Below, piece by piece: positions 35,885 through 46,725 of a stretch of 64,000 nt of DNA. Under the pieces are notes generated by a model that saw only the letters and a program-made list of their open reading frames with translations, made no database searches and was not told where the DNA came from. A program made the translations under genes and the position numbers. Numbering within the stretch: position 1 is the stretch's first letter; every line of letters begins with the position of its first letter. Source of the stretch: Cryptomeria japonica (Eukaryota > Streptophyta > Pinopsida > Cupressales > Cupressaceae); contig NC_081407.1 in the NCBI RefSeq assembly GCF_030272615.1, positions 143,034,897 to 143,098,896 on the forward strand, in the 5' to 3' direction.

Positions 35885-37426
35885 CCACTATCTTAATGTT
35901 TTGAGGGTGAAGTACCCATAATCCCCTTTCCTTTTCCTTCAATTGGGGTGTCTACAGTGTCTGTATTTGATTCCGATGAAGTAAAGAATCCTCTGTTCTC
36001 TCCAAAGAACTTAACCCATGCCTTTTGAGTCTCCTTTATTATTTTATTTACCCTTCCTAGCATCAAACTGATTATTCTATGTTTGTTATTAAATAATTTT
36101 CTATCTGCCACCTCAAGTGTCCTTTCCATTTCCTCTAGAGCAATAGTAACACAAACAGATAATAACTCTTGAATTTTGATATGCTTACCTTCTTGCATTG
36201 TTGACAGTCTTCTAGCATCTAACATATTATACAATTCTACTAGTATTTTATTTTTAATTTCCATTAAGGCTTTCTTATAAATATCCAAGTATAATAAGAT
36301 TGCTTCCTCTACCTCTCTTTGTTCATCATCCTCTAAACGATCATAGTAAAACTATACATTCTTTAACATGCCATCCTTAGTTATTTCATCTACTAATTCT
36401 ACATGAGTTTTAGGTGGAACATTACCATATTTGAATAGCTATATCAGTGTCATTCTTCTTCTTCCTCTTTGCAGTACTGGATGCAGCTGGAATGGTTACT
36501 TTTTGTGCTTGCTTCTGTGCCGATATTTTGAATGTAACCTTCCTAATCAGTTGTTTTTTAGCTTCTACATTTTTTTCCTCTACTTTCTTCATTACAACCC
36601 TCTTGAATGAAAAGGGTGTGTCATCCTCAGATTCAGACTCTGTTATAACAGGCTCAATGTGTACTTCTGGATTCTTCCTCTTCCTCCCTTTCTCCAGGAT
36701 AGCATCAATTAATGCTTTAATGTCCTATGAGACCTTCTCAACAAATTTGCTTGCTTTACCTTCCTGCTTCTCTCTCTTCTTCCGGTTGAACTCTATTTCA
36801 ACCTCTTGTGATTTTTGTTGTGCAATGCCACAGAGCTTCTCTGCCTCATCAATAGGTGCATCAATCAACTTTTTAGCATAAGCCTCAAGAATCTATGCAT
36901 CCACTTCATAGCCCATTTCCTCAATCCAAATCTTTCAGGATTTAACCGCTTCCATAAGTGTTTCATCCTTCTTCACTATGAAGTATATGTCAGTTGAATA
37001 TTTTTCTACAATATGCTTAGGAAACCTTTCCCTAGACTTCATAGATTTCTGAAACCGCTTAAAATATCTCCATATCTTATCATCTCTCTGACTACCTAAA
37101 GTAGCAACTGATTGTTTCAATTGTCTCCCTACCAGAATGTCAAATGCCCATTGCCTTTTACCAAAACCAGGTGTATCATTCATGAAAAATAACATTAAGA
37201 AAACTATTAAGTTTCCATACCAGAAAGTTCCCTTCTTTTCTCCCTTAATCTTCCCTAGGTTTATTAATAACTCATCGAACATCCAACCACATAGATCCAA
37301 TTTCACATTCTCTCTCATCATTTTGTATGCAGTGAAAATGCAAGAACTGGAAACAGAATTCAGTTGATTTGACTGAGTTACCTTATACTCGATGATCATG
37401 CTCCCGAATCTCATGTCCATGTCGAT
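35885..37426 (-). pseudogene. Element B ORF2, middle part
   Basis: It resumes the ORF2 frame below the solo LTR at 37427 with DMDMRFGSMIIEYKVTQ. A mostly helical region follows (CGWMFDELLINLGKIKG, WYGNLIVFLMLFFMND, RERFPKHIVEKYSTD), then a long Lys/Glu-rich stretch (36880-36440) and a helical segment (36288-35900). TAG codons at 36893-36895 and 36725-36727 and a TGA near 36938 interrupt the frame, and small shifts occur near 36440 and 35900. No catalytic motif was found. I have the impression of similar long ORFs in conifer repeats, but I cannot name a family. Confidence 0.6.
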
Positions 37427-38581
37427 TGTATACACCTAAAAATGGTTTGAAGATAATTAATTAAATAAGCAATTATTTAATTAATCCCCCTTCCTAATTT
37501 ATTTGAATTCATTAGCAATTTGATTAAATTCTCCCTTTCATCTGCTTATTAATAAATCTAAGGATTTATTTAATAGATTCATTTCAATAGTCTCCTTTGA
37601 TTAATTAATCTGAATTAATTAATCCTCCCCCCATTTAATTCATTCCTTCTAATCCCCTAATTAATTAAAACAAATAAATATATGAGTTGTTGAAAGTTAA
37701 TTAGCCTTTTCCTATTATTTGAATTTTTAAATTCAAATTACCCACATGCCTCGTAACTTCTAACCACCTAACCTAACCATCCATTAACCTAACCCATTTC
37801 ACCTAACCCTGGCTTTAACTAACCCTATCCTATCTTGCACATCCTAACCTCTTATGGTGTGGATATTCTCCCCTTGAGACACATGGCACTTTATCCACAT
37901 GTCTCCTCCCTTGGACACTTTCCCTCTTATGAGCAAGGCTCCTTGACACTTGTCACCACAGAGATGACAAGTGTCTCTCTCTCCAACCTCTTCTCCAACC
38001 TCCTGCAATTTCACCCTTGATATCTTTAGACTCAATCTTGACCGTTGATTCCTACCACCTCACCCTTAGCCTTGGAAATCCTATAAATATCCCCCATTTT
38101 GGAGTGCAAAGGATCCCATCTCATATCAATTTAGGCATTATTACTATAGGCATATCCATTCTAGCATATCATTTGAGCATTGTCATTATAGGTAATTGCA
38201 TCTTAGATCTACCTTAATTTGATCATTTTCTAGCATAATTGTTGAATCGTGTAGCTTAGTCAATCTCTTTTCTAGCTTAATTTCTTCATCATCATAGTTG
38301 AATTATGCATATCATTAGCTTAATTATCCTCTTGGATCAATCTAGCATAATCAATCTCATCTAGCTTTCATATCATATCATTTTAATTCCTCCGTCTGGG
38401 TGTAGTCAAGTCACTGGGATTGCTTATCCAAATCTGAGAGCAAATCCATACTCACATCTATTAGGAGCGATAGGTCGCTTTGTCATGGTTTATCTTTCAT
38501 TTTCTTTTAATTTGCTAACCATGCTTGTAATTATCTATTGAGTGTTTGTGTTGCAGCTGTAGGTACCCTAGTTCACACACA
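37427..38581 (+). mobile_element. Solo LTR (gypsy-like) inserted in element B ORF2
   Basis: It starts TGTATACACCTAAAAATGG, like the solo LTR at 16013, and ends TTCACACACA. It has a strong TATA box (CTATAAATAT at 38081-38090). It splits ORF2 between ITDV and DMDMRF. The flanks TCGAT and ACGAC agree only partly, so the target duplication is imperfect or the right end is off by a base or two. The first 300 bp are very rich in AATTAATTAA. Confidence 0.72.
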
Positions 38582-38684
38582 CGACATCAGTAATAGTGCT
38601 TATTCTCATATATCTCCTTTAAGATGTCGCGCCGGTGATTTTGTTCATGAAATCATTTGAAACCTTCTTATCTAGATGTTGCCC
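38582..38684 (-). pseudogene. Element B ORF2, 103-bp island between two solo LTRs
   Basis: The minus strand reads GQHLDKKVSNDFMNKITGATS, split here for length as GQHLDKKVSND and FMNKITGATS. A TAA follows, then RRYMRISTITDV. It bridges the ORF2 text ending IDLPSAG at 39731 and the text starting DMDMRF at 37426, which proves that two separate insertions hit the same gene. Confidence 0.7.
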
Positions 38685-39730
38685 TGTTGGTATTTTGGTA
38701 TGGTTTTGTCATTGATGTCAACACCTTCTAAAACACTAGCACTTTGGAGATCCAGCAGCATTCATCAGCAAGCAAGTAACTATTGCACAGTTACTGGTAT
38801 ATGGTACACTGGAAAGATATAATGACTTGGAATGGCATGGAAGACACATGGTTATGTCGAAGACATCATATGGACATCTTGTCCTGGATTTTTGTTCATT
38901 GGTATATTCATAGTTGCATATTTATTGTTACCGGCAAATAGGTCTAGGGTTACACCACTAGGTTTATCTTTTCCAGATCAACATGGCACGCTATAGAGAT
39001 GATTAATTATTGTTGTAAATGCATTAAGTTGACATGTTCAATTGGTTATTGCATTGGATCTTATATTGTTTGTAAAAAAAATTTATTGTAATATCTTGTA
39101 GAGCCGACCTACTAAAATTGGTCTTAGGTTATGGTATAAATGTAAGATCTTATTTGTAAGATCAAATGTGAAATGTGAAAAAAAGATTGTGTGAAGGTAT
39201 ATGCAAGATTAAGTAGAGCTATACATGCAGACATCATCTGAAGATTGAAGGAGGGTTTTTGTGGAATCATATCAGCATTACACTGGTACTGAATCCAACA
39301 TATGGAGATGTTCTTTTGTGTTGTACATTCTTATTGGATTTAACCATCCAACTATAGTCAGTGTGACTCCCATTTGTGATTGAGTAGTGAGCTCTAGGTT
39401 GTTGGCCTTTCTGCATGTGCAGACCCCATTTATGTACACTTACTATCTATAGTAGTATCATCTGATTGTGGGTAAGGTTTCCCACCTTGGTTTTTCCCCT
39501 TACAGGGTTTCCACATACAAATATTGGTGTTATGTGTTGTGGATGACTTTGTGTTTATGTTTCATGCACTAATCCTTACTGGTATAGCAATTAACTATTA
39601 TAACTGTCTACCGGCATACTTGGCTGATTTACTGGTATTAAGCATTAAGTTGGTTAAATTGTTTTTGGTGTAAATTTATTTGACAACTGATTCACCACCC
39701 CCCCCTCTCAGTTGTCTCTGGGACCTAACA
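38685..39730 (+). mobile_element. Solo LTR of the element A family
   Basis: It starts TGTTGGTATTTTGGTATGG and ends GTCTCTGGGACCTAACA. It matches the element A LTRs over its whole length but in the opposite orientation to A and B. Flanking five bases TGCCC and TGGCC differ at one position, which fits an old target duplication. No internal sequence remains, as expected after recombination between the two LTRs of a full copy. Confidence 0.9.
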
Positions 39731-40141
39731 TGGCCAGCTGATGGTAAATCAATGAATGCCCTAATGACTTCCTTGGTAATCTTGTAAGATATATCTAGCC
39801 AGATAAACTCTCCATGTACTCTACTCAAAATATACCTAATTATCTCATCTTCAAATTTTGGGATGTCCAGAATGTCGGTAAACCCTAAGTCTTCAATGTG
39901 ATTGTATGTCAGTTTGATCTTTCCAGATTCTCCCATCAACTCGCTCATGTACGTGCCCTTTATTTCAGATGTTCCCAAGTCCTCAATGTGTCAGTGTATG
40001 TATGCCCTAACATCTTCAACATAGACAAATCCCTCTGGAACACAGGAAAATGCTCCAACCAAATCTTCCAGGGTAGCCCTTGACCTCTACTACAGTCAGA
40101 TTTGCAACAAAGCTAGGAATAGATGATGATCTCACTTCCAT
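39731..40141 (-). pseudogene. Element B ORF2, N-terminal part
   Basis: A start at 40141 reads MEVRSSSIPSFVANLTV. After a frameshift near 40040, the frame continues VPEGFVYVEDVRAYIH, a TGA, then HIEDLGTSEIKGTYMSELM, LTYNHIEDLGFTDILDIP, FEDEIIRYILSRVHGEFIW and LDISYKITKEVIRAFIDLPS, cut at 39731 by the solo LTR. The arrangement (a short all-helical N-terminal domain followed by YKITKEVIRA and a LP turn) vaguely recalls the plant-transposon-associated protein domains found in some gag-like ORFs. This is a weak impression and the function is not known. Confidence 0.6.
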
Positions 40142-40599
40142 GTTTAAATATAAATACCTATTGATCGCATTCGATGAAAATCCTTAACAAATTCTTCCAA
40201 TCACTGGTGTAATCGCTCAAGAAGAATTATGGTTTATCTGAAATTCCTTGATCGCTCTTAATCACTCTGAAATTGCTCTGAATGCAAGGTGATCAATAAT
40301 AAAGTGAATTTGACCTTTTAACCTTTGAGAACAACCCTAATCTTCCATTGACATAAATGACTGTTGGTGAAAGATATTGCATCTCGAATAGAACATAGCC
40401 ATGCCAGATAAGCATCTCCAATGTCTGGAACATCTTCCAGAACCTCTTCCCAGGGCATATGCAGCATCTTCATTCATTTTTTCTACCCCTAAGGAATCTG
40501 CCTCAGTTACTGGATGAGCTACCTGCCGGTGCAGGAACAACCTCCTCTGCCAGATAAGTAACTGGTGCATTTCCATCTGATAATTGTTCTTCAGTCTTC
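40142..40599 (-). other. Element B spacer between gag and ORF2
   Basis: The longest frames are short and show no domain. The stretch may hold a decayed gag tail. Confidence 0.45.
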
Positions 40600-41624
40600 C
40601 TAACCCATCTCTGAGTATGATCTTACATGGATTTCACTAACCTTCTCTTTCCCTTTCTCATTTGATCCTCCATTACCAACCAATGGATTTCTACTTCTAC
40701 ATAATTTAGCAATATGTCCAACCTCATTACATGCATAACATCTAACATTTTTCTTTTGAATTTCTTTGCTAAAACCAATGAAATTGCTTGACCTGCATTG
40801 ATCAGCCATATATCCAAACTTTCCACATGCATAATATTTAACATTTATTTTGTAATCTTCTATCTGATGACCATACTTATTGCATTTAGAACATTTACCA
40901 TGAGCAGAATCAGGGTTTTGATTTGCTCTATTTTTACATTGTTTAGCCATTTGACCAAATATATTGCAAACAAAACATCGACCATTAAATTTATAAGCAA
41001 TAAATTGCCTTACTATTGCCTTATGGTTTTGATCTTCATTAGCAGTACCAGAACTCTGTCCTTGCTCAAATCCAAGTCCACTGGAATCTCCAATCTGCCT
41101 TTGTCTCTTCAATAACTCATCTAGTTGTGTTGAGCTAATCCTGAATTTTTCTTTATACTCACTTGCAGCAGTTAAATCTTCTCTCAGAATTATTATTTGT
41201 CCATCAAGATCTTGTTCATTACTCTAGGATTGGACTAAATCAGTTCTCAGCATATCATTCTCATGAACCAACCTACCACATTGTTCCAATTTGTTCTTCA
41301 GGGATACAACAATATTTTCTTCCTTTTTGTTTCGATCCTCAATCTCCTTAGACATTCTCATAGTTATAACTTGGATTTCATTTTTCATACCATGTTCTCT
41401 TGACTCAATTTCTAACATTGTTCCTTAAGTGCATCTTTCTCTTCATCATCCCGACTTTGCAAAAGTTCCTTCCTCCTAGCCTGAATAGATGATAACCTCT
41501 CTTGTAGGACAAGAATGAATTCCTTAGAAGAATTCAATTCATCTTGTAGCTTTAAGTTCTTCAACCTTTCAGCATCATAATCTTCAAGTTCCATCTCAAG
41601 TTGCTTCTCCAAAGCCATATCCAT
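40600..41624 (-). pseudogene. Element B gag-like protein: coiled coil and four zinc knuckles
   Basis: A start at 41624 reads MDMALEKQLEMELEDYDAER. Long Glu/Lys/Leu heptads follow (41600-41220), with a frameshift near 41415 and a TAG at about 41224. At 41110-40640 there are four CCHC-type knuckles in a row: CFVCNIFGQMAKQC, CSKCNKYGHQIEDY (last Cys changed), YYACGKFGYMADQC (first Cys changed, His changed to Tyr) and CYACNEVGHIAKLC. A coiled coil plus zinc knuckles is the layout of a retroelement nucleocapsid protein that assembles and binds RNA. Four knuckles are more than the one usual in copia gag, which makes it unlike the gags of A and C. Confidence 0.72.
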
Positions 41625-41678
41625 GGATTCTGGATTCAGGATCTTCCTCAAGATGTTAAACTTCCTCTGAGGCACAAG

Positions 41679-41690
41679 GCTCTGATACCA
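41679..41690 (-). promoter_or_regulatory. Element B primer-binding site
   Basis: TGGTATCAGAGC on the element strand lies two bases from the 5' LTR. It is the same initiator Met-tRNA type as in A and C. Confidence 0.88.
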
Positions 41691-41692
41691 AT

Positions 41693-42621
41693 TGTTGGAA
41701 TCCAATAACACTGAGAGGGGGGGTGAATCATTTTTATACTGGAATGATCAATTTTAGCCTTATTAAAACATGCATACACCAACCAGTATACCGGTACATA
41801 CAAAATTGATAGAAGTAAAGCAACCAATAAGCCAATCACATAAATGAGAATCATAACACACAGAATTATATGTGGAAATCCTCAAAGAGGAAAAACCACG
41901 GTGGTATTTGTGACCCACAATATCAATCCACTAGCCATATGAAGAGATATTACAAACTATAAGGGGCCTACACTTGCAAGAAGGCTTATAGCCTAGAGCA
42001 CACTACTCAATCACAAAAGGAGCCTCACTGACTACATATAAATCCAGACTACAATCTGGAGAAGTGTTGAACTGCTAAGATAGTATCTTCTATGCCAGAA
42101 TACAGTTCCATTTTAAGCTTTGTCTGTTCCAGTCAAACCCTAAACCCTTTACCGGAATAACCCTTACATAAATATCCTCACATACATAATATCTCTGATG
42201 TATTTCACATTATATCACATTTGCATATCCATCACCATATTTGTTACTCTTATATTACAAAATGATCTAATCCAACTGACCTATATACCGTATATAACCT
42301 ATCATGCCTTATACCGGCTTACAAGGATAATTACAATATCAAATTACATGTCGGCTTACATAACACAAATGCATGAATATCAAAAACAATTATCGATGTT
42401 GGATCCAAGCGATGTCGGCCTCCAATACCAATAACCATATTCTAAACCATGTAGGCTTGCATTGTCAGTAACCAAAGAAATCCTTCTGTCTTGTTGGTGC
42501 TGGTGTGTATGAAGTGCCTGTTGGTACACAACTTAACTAAAACATGAAGCCAAAATAAGATATCATGTTGCCATCAATGACAACATAGTGAAACCAACTA
42601 ATTGAGTGTCAATTGCCAATA
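41693..42621 (-). repeat. Element B 5' LTR
   Basis: It aligns with 10068-10998. The outer end is CCAATA instead of CCAACA, a single C to T change in the terminal dinucleotide. A GAGAGGGGGGG run lies near 41713. Confidence 0.88.
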
Positions 42622-43466
42622 AATTTAATCTGTAAATTTATGTAATTCAATTGAAAATGAAATCTATGAGTGAAAATTTGAATTTTAAAATGAATAAACA
42701 ATCAAATCTGAGACATTAAATTAGAATTAAGCATGAAAGATGTCAGGTTTACCAAAATGTAATGGTAAAAATTAGAGTTAGGGTTAAATTAAGATAATAA
42801 AACCATTAAATGACCTAATTAACCATTACATTGGGTGGAGATGGAATCTAATAGATCTAGCCTTAGAAGTCTAAGATTCAAATCAGATTCCAACTCTTCT
42901 TGATAGGGCTTTTCTCCCTCCTGGGTTGAATTGATTGAATTGTTGAAGAGTATGGCAAAATAGGTGATAATTGAAGCAATCTGATAGAAATAGTAAGCTA
43001 CATATGTTGTACAGAGCCACCAACCTAGATCTGAGCAAAACAATATGTTTTGGATTTTTTCTTAGAAGTTTGGGATGATTTTTCGAGATCGGGTAGTATC
43101 AATTCGCCATGGTCCTTCAAATTTCTTATCGTCAAAAGTTGAACTTGTTCATCTCTGTGAATTTTGCGAATCCTCTTAATTACAACAATGTACTTGTTCC
43201 TGCACATGGATAAAATAGGAAATATGTTAGGAATGGGGGTTTTCCTTAGGTCAAACCCCAATTCTGGAATTAACCATGAAATTGGATTGATAAATGTAAA
43301 TGAAAGATTACAGTAAAATCCTTTCCTTTTGAGGGAAAGGCTGAAAATTATTGAAAACCTAATGATATACCTCAATGAATTTTTGTTTGACCTTCACAAA
43401 GGAATTAGTGTTTCATGTATGTTGTCTTCATAAAACATAGATCATGGATAATGCTAGCATTAGTGT
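42622..43466 (-). repeat. Element F leader, primer-binding site and 5' LTR (inner part)
   Basis: TTTTGGTAAACCTGACA on the element strand (42743-42757) abuts an LTR end at 42758, in the same arrangement as the element D binding site at 26641. Within the LTR, TAGGTCAAACCCCAATTCTG (43235) matches the element D LTR text at 20692. Homology stops at 43466 where the element E array begins. A short outer part, 53537-53618, probably completes this LTR. Confidence 0.62.
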
Positions 43467-45081
43467 TTAATGGCTATTATGTTGCTCATCATTATGTGAC
43501 ATTGGTAGCTCATTTACTGGGGGCTCATTGTCATTCATGATGGTACAATTTCAAGTGCAATCATATTTTTGAAGCAACATAATAGCCTAATTTTCTATGT
43601 TATCTCTTGTTCCTATGGGGACAAGAGTGATTTCATACATCTCTTCTTTTTCTTATGTCCAAATCTCTTCCTAGAAGATTGTGTAAGTCCTCATTGAGGC
43701 AATGATCTTTCCTTATTTTTATCTAAGGATCCACTTTTTCCTATTTCGTGGATGGTGTGAAATTTATTACTTGATGTTATTCCTTGTATGCATTTGTTGT
43801 TGTTTGTTCAAGGATTCTCTCTTACAAGAGGTGTAAGTCCTTGACTACAACCTCTTTTGCACTTGGTAAACTACATCCATAATGAATTCACTCTCCCAAT
43901 TGGGTTAAAAAGAGCGTCATCCTTCATTAAGAATCACTTTCACCTTGCAAAAGAAGGAAGTATTGCATTCTTATTCTCTTCTTTGTCTTATTCTAGAAGA
44001 TGTTATATTTGTCTAAGACAATTCCTCTTTGGGATAGGTGTCTTTTGTACAAAGGTCTCTTCTCCTCTAAGGATCTCCTTTACACATACTACAAGATATC
44101 CCTTTTCAACTATCTTATCCTTTCTTAAAGAGTGCAAAAACTCCCTTTCTTGGATCTATGACATTGTTGCATTTTTTGGGGTATCTTCTTTTGTGATGAA
44201 GGTAGGTACCATTGTTCTACTTTGCTTATGACATAAACATTACACTTTTTGAGCAATGGGTCATTCTCGGAACTAGAGCATAGACTCTTAGAGAGAGATG
44301 TCATGCTTTTGTACTATACATATACAGGTTGTAGCATACTCGGGCATAGACTCCTATGAGGTGCTTCTAACCTCCCTTACACACACATGCATGAGGTTGA
44401 GTGGAACTAGCGGCATAAGGCTACACTTTCTCACTCTCCTCCCTTACATGGATCACCTAGACAGACTCTAGGGGCTAGTTTTCCATGTCCTTTTCCCATG
44501 GATCACCTAGACAAGATCTAGGGGTGAGAAGTCCATGTTTTCTCTCTCACTATTCTTCTCATGGATCACCAATGTGTGTATTCATGCTTTTTTCCTTTCT
44601 TTTCTTCTCTTTGCATCTTGTTTCCATTTACATCCTTCATCTTGTGTTAGAGAACTCTCAAATCCTCACACTCTTTGTTGTGTTGGAATTGAGATTTAGT
44701 CCTCTTTCTTACCAAATGATTCTCCATTAGTTTTTGATCTCATATCAAATCTTCTTGTGAGAATTTGTCATCAATATTCTTTAACAATTCGACGTGGTAA
44801 ACATGATACCCTGTTTCAACTCACTAAAATTAGCAAGTCGAAACAGGGGGGGGCATATAGCTACCCTCGAATTTTCATCACATTCCTTAGTAAGCATTAG
44901 GTGATTTTGTGATCTAACATGTGTTTTGTAGGGTGCGGTTCCTAACTGTGTACTACAGATACCACTGGGGGCTTCGTTCGACAGAATTATGGATATATCC
45001 TTTTCAAATAATGTTTACTTTTCTATACTTTAGCTTGCATATACACGTAGTGTTCATATGACCGCTAAAGTGGGGGCTAAA
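43467..45081 (+). repeat. Element E internal 3' segment, first copy
   Basis: Nearly identical to 50248-51862 but with no gag frame in front. The junction with element F is sharp at 43466/43467. It ends in the polypurine tract AAAGTGGGGGCTAAA (45067-45081). Confidence 0.92.
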
Positions 45082-45425
45082 TGTAGCGTCGTAAATTGTA
45101 CGCACTCGCTAGGGTGGTACAATTTCACACCTAGTTTGGCACCCGCCTTGGCGCATTTTGTATTTTGCATTGCATTTCCCCTTTAGCACTTAATTAATTA
45201 AATTAATTAGGTCTAAGGTCCTATTTTATCATTTCCTACATCATAAAGTTGGGCCCTTTCATTAAAGTGTGCCCTTTTCATTTTATTCCTCCAATACATC
45301 ATTTAATCAAAAACCCTAATTAGGTCCTATTTTGAACTTGGGGGCTTGATTTCGGGGGTCAAAACATCTCGAAATCACCTGTAACTTCGGGATTCTCTCT
45401 AAAACCATCATATCCGACAGTCCTG

Positions 45426-45500
45426 AAAATTTGGTGAAAAGTTGTCGGGACCATGGCGCCCGGAGTGCAACATGGTCCTGGACATTTTTCCCGAAATTTT
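45426..45500. promoter_or_regulatory. Stem-loop in element E LTR 1
   Basis: The inner stem is GGACCATG with CATGGTCC, eight perfect pairs. The outer arms are AAAATTTGGTGAAAAG and the reverse-complementary CATTTTTCCCGAAATTTT, with mismatches. The apical part has the palindrome GGCGCC followed by CGGAGTGCAA. It is the counterpart of the element D leader stem-loops, with an A:T pair where D has G:C. Confidence 0.8.
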
Positions 45501-46208
45501 AGGAGCGCGATCCAATCATAAAATAAAGCTTAACCCCAAGAAATTGGCAGGAGATTCAATCTCTAAGTCGGCCTAAAGTTGAAATTAAGACCTAGGGTTT
45601 CATACATAAGAGCTCTCTTTCTTCATTTGAAAGGATCAGAATTTTTGGTTTTTAGGGACCTTTTATGCAGCGAAAGAGCAGATCTTTGAAGACTTCAACA
45701 ACATTCAACATCCTTCTATCAAGCATTTATCAATTTCATTCATCCATTTAGGGCTTGGAAGACATTGAAGAACAATAGGAGATTACCGACTGAAGATTGG
45801 CTTGTACTCCTCCCTTGAGGGTTGGGTATGATTTCATGTTGTTTTCATGTCTTTGCATAAGCTTCAATATATCCTTTATTCATGCTTTAGATCACTTTGC
45901 ATCTTGATTTAGAGCATTTACATTATCATTTACAAGCAATTAGGGTTTACTTTCTAGGTTGCTCTAGTTTGCTTTCTTGCATTTTAGGACCTTGCACACA
46001 CACTAGGTCTGCACACACAATACATTTTACAATACAAATTGGCTATTCGTGGAGGTGGAAATCACTGAAGTGGGGGTTTGACTAAGGCAAAACCCTATAT
46101 AGCCGCCCAAACACCTTTTCAGATATAAGTGCAGGTTTCGGGACTCGGACGACGTCGCAAGTTGCAGATCCGGGAGAAGCAGACTGAGACCGACCTTCCC
46201 ACCAAATT

Positions 46209-46292
46209 TCAGAGCAAAAGACCAGGACAGGGGCGTGGGGTGCCCTGGTCCTGCCAGGACAGGGGCGTTGGGTGCCCTGGTCCTCCTGACAG
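46209..46292. repeat. GC-rich tandem repeats, two units (element E LTR 1)
   Basis: Units contain GGACAGGGGCG, then GGGTGCCCTGGTCCTG. The second LTR has three units at about 52990-53100, so the copy number differs between the two LTRs of one element. Confidence 0.88.
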
Positions 46293-46725
46293 ACAGCATT
46301 TTCAGCATTTTTGACAGCTTTTCCAGAGTGCAAAACAACAGTTTTTGGAGCAATTTCAGGGGCAGATTTAGGACAGTGGCGCCCGCGCCCCCGTCCTGAA
46401 CATTTTCATTCATATTTTAACATCGGGTACGCATTTACATTCTTGTCTTGTCCTTGTGTTTACAGCTTTCCATTGTTTAAGTTCAATTCTGCAATCTTGT
46501 TATTAGTTCATACTCGCACTTTGGGGTTAGGGATTGAACTTGCATCATTCTATCTATCATTTACAACAAAGGAATAGAAATCCTAATAGGTAGCCCATGG
46601 ATCTCTCTTCCACAAAAAGAAGTAGCCAATTGTGTGATACCTCTAGGCTCTTTCGTATTCCACAAGTGTGTGGTTGAAAGTGAGATTAGGGCCTGTTTGC
46701 TTAGTGTCACTTTTTCTCCTACACA

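Larger units (their letters stand above)
10068..42621 (-). mobile_element. Element B: LTR retrotransposon with gag and ORF2 but no pol, interrupted by C and two solo LTRs
   Basis: The two LTRs are nearly equal in length (10068-10998 and 41693-42621, about 930 bp). The left flank AATTC (10063-10067) and right flank AATTT (42622-42626) form a one-mismatch target duplication in F. The outer right LTR end reads CCAATA where CCAACA is expected. The primer-binding site (TGGTATCAGAGCC) and the polypurine tract are those of a copia element. With the insertions removed, the interior is about 7 kb and codes for a coiled-coil/zinc-knuckle gag and a long second ORF. No integrase or reverse transcriptase belongs to it. 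It is therefore non-autonomous, probably served by related copia elements that share its priming signals. Confidence 0.82.
45082..46725 (+). repeat. Element E LTR 1
   Basis: It starts TGTAGCGTCGTAAATTGTAC and ends CTCCTACACA. A CTATATAGCC box is near 46094. It holds one stem-loop (45426-45500) and two GC-rich repeat units (46209-46292), plus AGGACAGTGGCGCCCG near 46371. It matches 51863-53536, which is about 30 bp longer because of one more repeat unit. Confidence 0.92.

Noticed and set aside
36447-36881. Plus-strand frame of 144 codons rich in Phe, Ser and Cys
   Set aside because: It is the antisense of the Lys/Glu-rich part of element B ORF2, which has the readable text and the TAG-at-Gln stops.
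43857-44231. Plus-strand frame of 124 codons, repeated at 50638-51012
   Set aside because: Repeated only because the element E 3' region is duplicated. The two copies differ at several codons and show no domain, and the region looks noncoding.
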